DNA of 64,000 nt, taken from assembly GCA_007859835.1 (NCBI GenBank), contig SJPJ01000001.1, positions 611,227-675,226 of the forward strand. The letters are read 5' to 3'. Position numbers and translations under genes: made by a program. The stretch comes from Novipirellula herctigrandis. GTDB lineage: Bacteria > Planctomycetota > Planctomycetia > Pirellulales > Pirellulaceae. The first letter of the stretch is position 1, and every line of letters starts with the position of its first letter. The notes beneath the pieces are model-generated. The model saw nothing but the letters and a program-made list of their open reading frames with translations. It searched no databases and was not told the origin of the DNA. Shown here one piece after another: positions 1-7,897 of this stretch.

Positions 1-374
1 CCGGCCCAAACCAATGGCGGGGCCAACGCAACCAATCCAATGATTTTCGCCCAAAGCGGAGGCCCGGCATCACTATCCCCCCCTGCCAAGCGGAAACCTA
101 ACGCGACGGCAAAGACGACCAACACCGAAACGATCGTAAAGATCAAGCCCTTTCGTGTAACGTTGGTTTCGACTCGCGCGATCGGTTTGAGGACGCTTTG
201 ACCGCTCCGGTCCTTCGGTGCATCATCGGGCTGCTCATGGATTACGACCTCCTCGTTCTTGTCCGGAACCGTTATGGTGTTCTTGCAACTCGGGCACGGA
301 CCTTTCTTACCAGCGAACTTCTCGCTGACTTGAAACCGTTTGAAACATTTTGGACAAGTGACTTGGATCGGCAT
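1..374 (-). CDS. Zinc-ribbon membrane protein, C-terminus outside window
   Basis: The minus strand is open from an ATG at 374 to the window edge, giving at least 124 residues. The protein begins MPIQVTCPKCFKRFQVSEKF and has two CxxC pairs (CPKC near residue 8 and CPSC near residue 27). This is the MJ0042-type zinc ribbon that planctomycetes often place at the N-terminus of membrane proteins. A charged stretch follows, then hydrophobic segments near residues 76-92 and 108-124 that look like membrane helices. The role is unknown. The start codon overlaps an ATG on the opposite strand at 373, so the divergent trmL gene probably starts further in. Confidence 0.8.
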   Translation of the reverse strand, partial: MPIQVTCPKCFKRFQVSEKFAGKKGPCPSCKNTITVPDKNEEVVIHEQPDDAPKDRSGQSVLKPIARVETNVTRKGLIFTIVSVLVVFAVALGFRLAGGDSDAGPPLWAKIIGLVALAPPLVWA

Positions 375-433
375 GAATCAGAATCAAGAAATACGAGAGT
401 CAACGGATAGTGGCGACCAGCGATCGAGGGTGG

Positions 434-463
434 AGCCAGTAATGGGAGTTCAGCCAGTAATGG
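434..463. repeat. 18-bp direct duplication over the trmL start
   Basis: AGCCAGTAATGG occurs at 434-445 and again at 452-463, a period of 18 bp that keeps the reading frame. Each copy supplies an ATG in the trmL frame. Confidence 0.6.
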
Positions 464-966
464 AAGCCCAGAGTATAGCGAATTTGCCAACCGCGCACGT
501 GGTGTTATACCAACCCGAAATCGCGCAAAACACAGGAAACATTGGCCGCACTTGTGTTGCAACCGGTGCAAAGCTGTGGATCGTGCGCCCGGCCGCCTTC
601 CGACTCGACGATAAGCGACTCCGCCGTGCTGGGTTGGACTATTGGCAACATTTGATGCTGCAAGACGCCATCAATTGGGAAGACCTAACCAACCAATTGG
701 GCCAGCGACGGTTCTTTTTCTTTTCAAGGTTCGCCAAAACGACGATTTGGGATGCAAAGTTTGAAAAGGGAGACGTGTTCGTTTTTGGGAGTGAATCATC
801 AGGGTTGCCTGACGCTATTCTCGACCGCGATGATCCGCGGTCGCTAAGAATTCCGACCACGGACAAGGTTCGCAGTCTAAACCTCGCCACCACAGTGGGG
901 GTGGTACTTTACGAGCACCAACGACAAATGCAATTGTTGCCAGCGACCCAACATGAGTCACCATAG
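442..966 (+). CDS. trmL: tRNA (cytidine(34)-2'-O)-methyltransferase
   Basis: This SPOUT-class methyltransferase of the TrmL/YibK family 2'-O-methylates the wobble base of leucine tRNAs. The conserved blocks are VVLYQPEIAQNTGNIGRTC at the N-terminus, DDKRLRRAGLDYW in the middle, and the C-terminal knot with VFGSESSGLP, RIPTTDKVRSLNLATTVGVV. The open frame extends up to 340, with ATGs at 373, 442 and 460. The ATG at 373 overlaps the start codon of the divergent zinc-ribbon gene, and residues before the first family block are not conserved, so 442 or 460 is preferred. An 18-bp unit is duplicated exactly over these two ATGs (434-445 and 452-463), which adds six residues and makes the start ambiguous. 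Confidence 0.88.
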   Translation: MGVQPVMEAQSIANLPTAHVVLYQPEIAQNTGNIGRTCVATGAKLWIVRPAAFRLDDKRLRRAGLDYWQHLMLQDAINWEDLTNQLGQRRFFFFSRFAKTTIWDAKFEKGDVFVFGSESSGLPDAILDRDDPRSLRIPTTDKVRSLNLATTVGVVLYEHQRQMQLLPATQHESP

Positions 967-1002
967 TGATCATTGTCGAAACGGCGCCGTTATCTCACGC
1001 TT

Positions 1003-1041
1003 TTACGAACGTCAATAACATCTTACGAACGTCAATAACAT
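1003..1041. repeat. 20-bp tandem repeat, two copies
   Basis: TTACGAACGTCAATAACAT is present at 1003-1021 and 1023-1041 with a 20-bp period. It lies just outside the 3' end of the DUF1573 gene, in the gap between it and the convergent trmL. A perfect 12-bp palindrome, AACGGCGCCGTT, sits at 980-991 in the same gap. Neither is followed by a T-run, so I do not call a terminator. Confidence 0.7.
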
Positions 1042-1054
1042 TGTGAGTTCCAAC

Positions 1055-2074
1055 CTAATTTTCGCGGATATCGGCCGTTAGAAGCGCCTTGGCTTCGACC
1101 GATTTCGCACCCGAGGTCTTAATAACCACCGGCTTTCGTTGGGACCCTTCCGCAGAGACTGCGGTGAACACCGTGTCCAAAATCAACGTCTTTTTCGGTT
1201 CCGTTGGCTTGACGAACTTCACCTCCCACCCTTCGCACTCAATCGAGTCGATAATCACGGGCTCTTGACTACGAATCACCAAACGTTTTGAAATCGGTTG
1301 GCCGAGTTTCACCCCGCCAAATGCAATCGATTGCGGCGAAATGTTCAGCAAGCTTTCCACTTGCCCTTCAACCCGAAGTGGAACGCGTGGCATCGAACGG
1401 TCATTGGTCACCAAAATCAGTTCGTCTTGGAAATAGCCCGCTGGCGCGTCCTCGCGGATCGTTACGCTCAATTCGTAGTCGACTCGACCGCTGCCACGGC
1501 TGATTTGTTTGTACGATGGCATCATCCATGTGTGATTGCTGATCAAATCGACCACTTGCCAATCGTCGCGTCCGGCGTACATCACCGTCGATTTCTCGGT
1601 CGTGGACTCACCTTGTGTGACTTTGCCGAAACTAACTTCGCCGGGATGGAACACCATATCACTACGGATATAGCCGTTTACGACCAAGCGAGCTTCGGCA
1701 TAAAATGGTCGATCGATCACGACCGTTACCGTCGCACCGCGTTTGCCTCGGAAAGTGCCGGTATTAAACCGAGCCGTGACGAAACCTTCTTGATTTGGTT
1801 CGATATACTCCGTTCCAACGATCCCCGTCGTGCATCCGCAACTGGTTCGAACCGATTGAATGTGCATGGGTTGCGAGTAGACATTCTTCACAGGAAATTG
1901 GAATTCCGTCTTCGCTGCTACTGCTACGGTCCCAAAGTCATGCGCCTTGATCGGGAAAACCGTGTCGCTCCAATCGGCAGCCGAAACGAGCGAAGGGGTG
2001 CACACAATAACAGCTATCGCAACAAGACCGAAAACCGTTCGTCTCGGATTCCCAAAATTTAGAGCATTCAACAT
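1055..2074 (-). CDS. Secreted DUF1573 domain protein
   Basis: A 339-residue exported protein. The ATG at 2074 is preferred over the longer frame from 2146 because it is followed directly by an Arg-rich N-region, a hydrophobic core (FGLVAIAVIVC) and an Ala-rich cleavage site ending VSAAD. The first mature domain matches DUF1573: a beta-sandwich with HDFGTV and the conserved TSCGCTT block near residue 80. Later parts (FGGVKLGQPISKRLVI) look like further Ig-like sandwiches. DUF1573 proteins are common in planctomycetes and Bacteroidetes and have no proven reaction. The product should lie in the periplasm or on the cell surface. It stands alone on its strand. Confidence 0.82.
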   Translation of the reverse strand: MLNALNFGNPRRTVFGLVAIAVIVCTPSLVSAADWSDTVFPIKAHDFGTVAVAAKTEFQFPVKNVYSQPMHIQSVRTSCGCTTGIVGTEYIEPNQEGFVTARFNTGTFRGKRGATVTVVIDRPFYAEARLVVNGYIRSDMVFHPGEVSFGKVTQGESTTEKSTVMYAGRDDWQVVDLISNHTWMMPSYKQISRGSGRVDYELSVTIREDAPAGYFQDELILVTNDRSMPRVPLRVEGQVESLLNISPQSIAFGGVKLGQPISKRLVIRSQEPVIIDSIECEGWEVKFVKPTEPKKTLILDTVFTAVSAEGSQRKPVVIKTSGAKSVEAKALLTADIREN

Positions 2075-2375
2075 TTGTACTGACCCGTGTGTTCGCCGAG
2101 TTGATTTGCTGAGGAAGATGTTTCGGTAGGTTGGGGGGGCGGGCACAAGTCCACTGAACGCGGCAACAACGGACTCATCCTCCTATCAAGGTAGCGGTCA
2201 ATTGCATTCGGGCAAGTCGCTCCACACCAAAAGGGGGATGTTTTGCAACTATTAAGACGTAACGCTTACACAAGTTACGAATATCTGGGATACATGGGTA
2301 TTGTGGCAGGATCTTTTTCGGTGAGCAGCCTAAAAAGGGACTCCATCGTCGCTGAACCCAATCGAATCTCGCCGT
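2075..2375. other. Intergenic, no gene seen
   Basis: About 300 bp between two minus-strand genes. The plus-strand open frame that crosses it (2243-2740) runs antisense into the next gene and has no family features. I see no RNA gene or clear terminator. Confidence 0.5.
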
Positions 2376-3668
2376 CTATTTACCACTCCGCTCCGAGACA
2401 TTTAGTGATTCGATCAGCTCGCGAGCCTTATGGTGGGCGACCATTCGCGAATTTTCATCGCGAAACCCAAGGCTATGGTCACGGAAAAGCAACCATGGGT
2501 GAGCCTGTAACTCCTCGAACCCGGCCAACCGCGGATCAATTTGGCGTCGATGCAATAGTGAAGCCATCGCCACATCACAAACCAGAGTGTGCAGCGTCGC
2601 TTTTCGCGATGGAATTAGCTGCCAAGCGTATGCGGTTCGCGAATCGGAAAGCCGCGAGAGGAGAACCGCATCAAGGTCAAATGAACTTTCGATTTTGTTT
2701 GGCTTCGAGCCTTTCACTTGATCGCTTGGCCCGGCGGTGAAGCGTTCCAAACCAGGTTCTAATGCGGTCGCCGCCAACATCGCGGTAGCCTGCCATGCGG
2801 GCGGAAAACCGGGCTCGCGCAATATCTGAACACTAAGCTCCGCTGCCAGTTCAGTACAGCGATACCGCATCGCGATCTTGAGCTGATCGTTGAGGTTACC
2901 CGATTGTGAATGACCCCTTAACCATTGATCGACTAACCGCGCAATCACGTCAACCTCGTCCGACTTAGTTGGAGTCGGCCCCAACCCACTGTGCGAAAGC
3001 GACGACATGATCCGCTGGGATGTAAGCGAAATTGTTTGTTTTGTCGCCAATTTGCGGTCCTTTGGCAAACAATCAGCAAACAGCAGAAGGGACCAAGCGA
3101 TGATGTCACCACTATGGATCGAGTAAGTCCGATTGGCGACGTCGGAATCATGATTGGCGTGGTAGCGAGTTTTCACGGATGGTTCCGCACTCGCTTCACG
3201 TTCGATCATTCGATCGATCCGAGCCGCATAGCGGTCATACAGGTTGGCGTAGAAATCGCGACTCGATGAATCGTCGCCAACGATACGTGAGAACTCGGTC
3301 CACCCGTTTAGTTTCACCTCAGCGGCATCGAAATTCGCATCGCGCAAACGGGCCACTTGGAGATCCATTGCTTGTTGGCGAATATCGTCGAGCAATCGCT
3401 GGCATTGAAGGCGAACTTCAAGGTCCGCATCGAAGAGTCCTTGCCCGAGTTGCTTCATCAAGACGTCTCGCTCGGTATCGTCATTCGATTTGGCGAGCAA
3501 CCATGAGTGGGCATTTCGCCGAACGGCATAGTCATGCGAGCCGAGCTTGGCCTTCCATTGTCCGATAGCGTAATTCGGTGGCGAAGGTTCGGCCGCGACA
3601 GCGTTTTTGGAAAAGACGACGCTCGCCAGTAGAACAAATCGGATTAGATTAGCGGTCCAGTGTGCCAT
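2376..3668 (-). CDS. Exported protein of unknown function, HEAT-like N-terminus
   Basis: A 430-residue protein. The ATG at 3668 has a G-rich ribosome-binding stretch (GGGGGG) just upstream and begins a signal peptide (HWTANLIRFVLLASVVFSKNAVAAE). The 43 residues that the open frame adds before it look non-coding. Residues about 35-110 (WKAKLGSHDYAVRRNAHSWL, then LFDADLEVRLQCQRLLDDI) resemble paired alpha-helices of HEAT type, as seen in planctomycete proteins annotated as HEAT-repeat. The rest is alpha-helical with no motif I recognise. It is divergent from the nucleotidyltransferase gene at 3815. Confidence 0.65.
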   Translation of the reverse strand: MAHWTANLIRFVLLASVVFSKNAVAAEPSPPNYAIGQWKAKLGSHDYAVRRNAHSWLLAKSNDDTERDVLMKQLGQGLFDADLEVRLQCQRLLDDIRQQAMDLQVARLRDANFDAAEVKLNGWTEFSRIVGDDSSSRDFYANLYDRYAARIDRMIEREASAEPSVKTRYHANHDSDVANRTYSIHSGDIIAWSLLLFADCLPKDRKLATKQTISLTSQRIMSSLSHSGLGPTPTKSDEVDVIARLVDQWLRGHSQSGNLNDQLKIAMRYRCTELAAELSVQILREPGFPPAWQATAMLAATALEPGLERFTAGPSDQVKGSKPNKIESSFDLDAVLLSRLSDSRTAYAWQLIPSRKATLHTLVCDVAMASLLHRRQIDPRLAGFEELQAHPWLLFRDHSLGFRDENSRMVAHHKARELIESLNVSERSGK

Positions 3669-3814
3669 ACCCCCCGATTCTAATTCGGCGATGCCAAAAA
3701 GCACTGTAACGAGGCTGACTTGGGGGCTGAGAGCGACCGCTCGTTTGCGGTAAACTGTGCAACCGTCACAATCCAACCTCTTCCCATTCGATTCCATTTC
3801 ACCGACTTATCAAA

Positions 3815-5119
3815 ATGCAAATCATTTGCTTTGAAGATTCCCGGGTTCAACAACTTGCACCCATCACCCAATCGCGTCCCGCTTACTCGGTGACATGCGC
3901 CAGTCTCCGTTTAGTCGATCGGTTGAAGCAGCTTGCCAAGGCTTCCAGCGGCCCACTTAGTGGCTGTGCGATCTACGGATCGGTGCGACGGTTCTTGAAT
4001 GAGATTCAACGGCTCGACTTTGACCTCGCCCCGGTCCCATCCTCAATCGACGAGCAGTGGCTGGCGGACGACGATGGTGTGTTGCTGGTCAATGCACGAT
4101 TGGTCCCGCGAGTGGCGTTGGACAAGGTGTTAACGAAAATTGCTGGCGAGACCCGTTCGCTCTGCATGGTGGATGACCAGGACGGCAGTGTCTTGTTGGC
4201 TCGTTGGTCGGCAGCCGACTTGGCAGCGAAACGAGCCGAATTGGAGCCCGATGCCCAAGCGACGCTTACCGACCATTTGCTCGCCCAATCCGATTCGTTG
4301 CCTCGGTCTCCCACGTCGCCACCGGCATTCCATTGGCCACACGAAGTCGTGTCATGGCACATGAACGAAATGCAGGAATCGATTGAATGGCGAATCGCTC
4401 ATGGCAATTACCGACAACTCCGCGACGGTGTCTTTGTTGACGAAGGGGTCCAATTGGGCGAATACCTTTCGATTAACGTCGACCACGGCCCGATTTTGTT
4501 GGAAAAGAATGTCAAGGTTGGCCCATTCTGTTACCTCGAAGGCCCACTGCACGCTGGCGCAGGAACCAAAGTGATTGAGCATTCGGCACTCAAGGACGGT
4601 GTTTCGTTAGGCCACACCGTCAAGATCGGCGGCGAAGTCGAAGCGTCGGTGATCGAACCTTTCACGAACAAACAGCATCATGGGTTCTTGGGGCACAGTT
4701 ATCTAGGCAGTTGGATCAACCTAGGCGCGGGGACTTGTAACAGCGATCTCAAGAACACCTACGGCAAAATCAACATGGAGTATGGCGATACCAAATTACC
4801 GACCGGGATGCAGTTCTTTGGATGTGTCATTGGCGACTATTCCAAGTCAGCGATCAACACCAGTATCTTTACAGGCAAGACGATCGGAGTATGCAGTATG
4901 CTTTATGGCTTTGTAACGTCCAATGTCCCCAGCTTTGTGAATTACGCTCGCCTATTCGGCCAAACGGCGTTGCTACCCGCCGAGGTGATGGTTAAAACAC
5001 AAGCGAAGATGTTCGCCCGGCGAAAAGTGCAACAACGCGACTGCGACAAGCAATTGATCCAAGACATGTACGAACAATCGGCCACCGAACGAGAAGCTGC
5101 CGAAGAGTATATGCTTTAG
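3815..5119 (+). CDS. GlmU-like putative sugar nucleotidyltransferase
   Basis: 434 residues. The N-terminal part (IICFEDSRVQQLAPITQSRP, near residues 3-22) matches the NTP_transf_4 family rather than true GlmU: it keeps the family's ...FED...L.P.T..RP opening and lacks the GxGTRM nucleotide loop. Residues about 215-380 form a left-handed beta-helix of hexapeptide repeats (GVQLGEYLSINVDHGPILLE, then IGGEVEASVIEPF and HHGFLGHSYLG) like the acyltransferase half of GlmU. The substrate is probably a sugar-1-phosphate for cell-envelope synthesis, but this is inferred. The C-terminal 40 residues are a charged helix. The enzyme would be cytoplasmic. Confidence 0.8.
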   Translation: MQIICFEDSRVQQLAPITQSRPAYSVTCASLRLVDRLKQLAKASSGPLSGCAIYGSVRRFLNEIQRLDFDLAPVPSSIDEQWLADDDGVLLVNARLVPRVALDKVLTKIAGETRSLCMVDDQDGSVLLARWSAADLAAKRAELEPDAQATLTDHLLAQSDSLPRSPTSPPAFHWPHEVVSWHMNEMQESIEWRIAHGNYRQLRDGVFVDEGVQLGEYLSINVDHGPILLEKNVKVGPFCYLEGPLHAGAGTKVIEHSALKDGVSLGHTVKIGGEVEASVIEPFTNKQHHGFLGHSYLGSWINLGAGTCNSDLKNTYGKINMEYGDTKLPTGMQFFGCVIGDYSKSAINTSIFTGKTIGVCSMLYGFVTSNVPSFVNYARLFGQTALLPAEVMVKTQAKMFARRKVQQRDCDKQLIQDMYEQSATEREAAEEYML

Positions 5120-5327
5120 CCGCCAATGGTGATGCAGTAAGCCACCAGCCTTGGCTCTCGTTAGCCTTGGTTCTTCGCGAGTGACAATCCATCGATCTTC
5201 CGTGTTGGCTCAAAAATTTGTGGCAAATATCACGTCCAAAGTAGGTTGCTTCGCGTAAAAAGCGATCTCTGCCCCCCACACCCGATTGATCGCCTGGCGA
5301 TCCACCCCAATCTCAAGAGAACAACGA

Positions 5328-6335
5328 ATGCCCATTCGAGTCGGAATCATTGGTGCGACCGGCTACACGGCGCTGGAAGTCGCTCGCTTGCTGCTTGCCC
5401 ACCCCGAAGCAAAAGTGGTGGCAGCAACCAGTCGCGCCGAGGTCGGAAAATCGATTAGCGAAATCCACCCTTCGCTGGCAGGCCGATGGGATGTTACGAT
5501 CGAATCACTCGACGCAGCTAAGATCGCTGAGAAATGTGATGTCGTGATGTCCTGCCTACCTCACGGCGCCTCGGCCGAAACCTGTAAGCAATTGGTCGAA
5601 CAGGGAACCCGCGTCATCGACTTTAGCGCCGACTTTCGGCTCTCGAGTCGCGATCTTTACGAACAGTGGTACGGCGTCGTTCACCCGTGGCCTGAGCGGA
5701 TCGGAAACACCGTGTATGGGCTCCCCGAATTCTTTGCCGACGAAATTGCCAATGCCGACTTGGTTGCCAATCCCGGCTGTTACCCAACCTCTGCGATTCT
5801 GCCTTTAGCTCCGTTGGTCGCGGCCGGTTTGATTGAAACCGACGACGTCATCGTGGACAGCAAGAGTGGCGTCAGTGGCGCAGGCCGGTCGGCAAAAGTG
5901 GGGACGCTGTATTGCGAAGTCAACGAATCGATCGCCGCTTATGGTGTCGGCTGCCATCGACACCAGCCCGAGATGATTGACTTGGTCGATCGGATCGGCG
6001 GCACCTCTTTGTCGCTACTTTTCACTCCCCACCTGACTCCGATGGACCGAGGAATCTTGTCGACAATTTACGTTAAACCAAAGAAATCGACTGCCGCTGA
6101 AGTGATGGCGTGTTGGGAACAGCAATACGCTGAATGTCCATTTGTCACACCCGTAGCTCATTTGCCCGCGACAAAGCATGTCTCGGGGACCAACCACGTA
6201 CAAATGACGGCCCGCGACGGGGGTAACCGGTTGATCTTGGTATCTGCCATCGACAACCTGGCCAAGGGTGCAAGTGGAGCCGCGATCCAAAATATGAACG
6301 TCATGTTCGGTTTGCCGCAAACGGCCGGATTATAG
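5328..6335 (+). CDS. argC: N-acetyl-gamma-glutamyl-phosphate reductase
   Basis: ArgC performs the NADPH-dependent reduction of N-acetylglutamyl phosphate to the semialdehyde in arginine synthesis. The protein has 335 residues. The Rossmann loop is GIIGATGYTALEVARLL near residues 5-21, the catalytic cysteine is in ANPGCYPTSAILPL, the second active-site block is HLTPMDRGI, and the typical C-terminus AKGASGAAIQNMN is present. The ATG at 5328 is chosen over 5286 because it directly precedes the beta-strand of the NAD(P) fold and has AAGAGA upstream. No other arg gene is adjacent. Confidence 0.95.
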   Translation: MPIRVGIIGATGYTALEVARLLLAHPEAKVVAATSRAEVGKSISEIHPSLAGRWDVTIESLDAAKIAEKCDVVMSCLPHGASAETCKQLVEQGTRVIDFSADFRLSSRDLYEQWYGVVHPWPERIGNTVYGLPEFFADEIANADLVANPGCYPTSAILPLAPLVAAGLIETDDVIVDSKSGVSGAGRSAKVGTLYCEVNESIAAYGVGCHRHQPEMIDLVDRIGGTSLSLLFTPHLTPMDRGILSTIYVKPKKSTAAEVMACWEQQYAECPFVTPVAHLPATKHVSGTNHVQMTARDGGNRLILVSAIDNLAKGASGAAIQNMNVMFGLPQTAGL

Positions 6336-6410
6336 GCATATCGCTAGAATTCACTTGGAATGATATGCTCCCTGTTTCCACTTACTGTTGTTTGTCCAGG
6401 AGATTCATCG

Positions 6411-7475
6411 GTGTCGTTTTTTGTTGGTATTGATGTTGGAGGCACCACCTCTACGGTGGCGGTTGGGAATGATCGTCGTGAAGTTGTCCGCATTTCCGAC
6501 CAATTTGCTACCCGTGCTGCCGAAGGCCCGGTGGCGACGGTCGAAGATATCGCGGTGAACCTCGAGCGGGAATTAGCCGGTCTCGGTGCCACGCTCGGTG
6601 ATGTCTCCTCTACCGTCATTGCGACACCCGGTCCGGCGACACTGGACGGCATTTTGCGTCCTAGCCCCAACTTGCGTCACCCCGATTGGGTCAATTGCGG
6701 CATCCGCGAAATGCTGCAACAGCGATTATCCAAAGCACCTTATAGCGTCCCCGTTTTCTACCTTGGGGATGGGCAAGCGGCCGCCTTGGGCGAATTCATG
6801 GTCCGCAGCAAGAAGCTGGTTTGGGCAGACGCCCCGGCGTTGGACCCAAACGATCACCAACCCGACCAACTTGATTCCTTGTTTTTCGTCGCCGTCGGCA
6901 CCGGCCTCGGTGGGGGCGAAGTCCGTGACGGCAAAGTCGTCCGCGGTCGCGAAGGACGCGCCGGTCACGCCGGACACGTCTTTTTGCCCTATGATGCGTT
7001 CCGTCACCAACACGACCGAGAACTTAAAGTCGGAAACGCGTTTAGCACGGCAGAATCAGCCATTTCGCTAACGGCTCTGACGCATCAGCTTGGTTATCGT
7101 TTGACGCTGCCCGAATGGAAAGATCATCCACTTAATTTCCAAGACGGCACCGACAAAGATAAAGCACGGAAACTTCGCGAATACGCCGCCGCAGGCGACG
7201 AGTTGTCCGTCCAATTGTTTGACGATCAAGCGGCGGCGCTCGGCATCGCGATGTTAACGGTCAATTACATCGGTGACCTAGATTTGTTAGTCATCGGCGG
7301 TGGCGTTTGCGATTTGTCACCAGCGATGCGAGAGCGTTATGCACGGATCGCGGAAGAGTCGTACAAAAAACACGCACTCGACGGTTTCCGCAACTTGGCT
7401 GGATTTTCCTTCTCACAATGCGGCGACCAAGCCTCGGTGATCGGCGCTTTAGCCGAGGCCTACGAAACGGTCTAG
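6411..7475 (+). CDS. ROK family protein (putative sugar kinase)
   Basis: 354 residues starting at a GTG at 6411. An AGGAG sits about 8 bp upstream, whereas the earlier ATG at 6360 has nothing comparable and adds non-conserved residues. The phosphate-1 loop is FVGIDVGGTTSTVAV and a second ATP loop is VAVGTGLGGGEV. The family aspartate region and GHAGHVF follow, and the C-terminus has VIGGGVCD. The ROK zinc-binding motif CxCGxxGCxE is absent, which sets it apart from the second ROK gene at 11025. It most likely phosphorylates a sugar or is a close non-zinc relative; the substrate cannot be read from sequence. It follows argC by about 75 bp on the same strand. Confidence 0.8.
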   Translation: MSFFVGIDVGGTTSTVAVGNDRREVVRISDQFATRAAEGPVATVEDIAVNLERELAGLGATLGDVSSTVIATPGPATLDGILRPSPNLRHPDWVNCGIREMLQQRLSKAPYSVPVFYLGDGQAAALGEFMVRSKKLVWADAPALDPNDHQPDQLDSLFFVAVGTGLGGGEVRDGKVVRGREGRAGHAGHVFLPYDAFRHQHDRELKVGNAFSTAESAISLTALTHQLGYRLTLPEWKDHPLNFQDGTDKDKARKLREYAAAGDELSVQLFDDQAAALGIAMLTVNYIGDLDLLVIGGGVCDLSPAMRERYARIAEESYKKHALDGFRNLAGFSFSQCGDQASVIGALAEAYETV

Positions 7476-7542
7476 CACATTCGCTGAGTGATTTGCTGCA
7501 ACCATTAGGCGAGGGGAACGCTGGCGGAACATGAAGCCCCAT

Positions 7543-7612
7543 TTTGCTGGCCATCATGTTTCAGCTGGCCATCGGGTTTCAGCTGGCCATCAGGTTTCAG
7601 CTGGCCATCGGG
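7543..7612. repeat. 18-bp tandem repeat, four copies
   Basis: The unit TTTCAGCTGGCCATCGGG is repeated at 7559-7576, 7577-7594 and 7595-7612, with a degenerate first copy from 7543. Each full unit carries CAGCTG and GGCC palindromes. The array lies between the convergent ends of the ROK gene and the DUF202 gene. Confidence 0.8.
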
Positions 7613-7633
7613 TACGTCCTCCGTATCAATGCT

Positions 7634-7891
7634 CTAGTCCCGATGCAATCGGGCACTCAGCGTGATAAATCGATAGGATCCGACTACGCCGACGATGAGT
7701 CCCACGAGGACAAAAAACCAACCGAGAATCCGCAATGATTGGCTGTCGGCAAAGAACTTGATTAGCGTGACGCCTGTTCCCGAAACCATCAGGGCTGTGC
7801 GACCGTATGCCAACAATGTTCGTTCATTCGCCAAATCCGTACGGACAAGGTTCAAATCGATTGGGGATTCAGTAGATTCAGATACGTCCAT
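7634..7891 (-). CDS. DUF202 membrane protein
   Basis: 85 residues. The block DLANERTLLAYGRTALMVSG near residues 19-38 is the DUF202 (YidH-type) signature. Two membrane helices follow or overlap it (LMVSGTGVTLIKFF and LGWFFVLVGLIVGVVGSYRF). The family is a small inner-membrane protein of unknown function. The ATG at 7891 lies 6 bp after the stop of the VWA gene, so it is probably the last gene of the DUF58-VWA-DUF202 operon. Confidence 0.82.
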   Translation of the reverse strand: MDVSESTESPIDLNLVRTDLANERTLLAYGRTALMVSGTGVTLIKFFADSQSLRILGWFFVLVGLIVGVVGSYRFITLSARLHRD

Positions 7892-7897
7892 CAATGC

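Noticed and set aside
2243..2740. 165-codon plus-strand frame
   Set aside because: It runs antisense into the exported HEAT-like protein gene, whose signal peptide and domain are clear.
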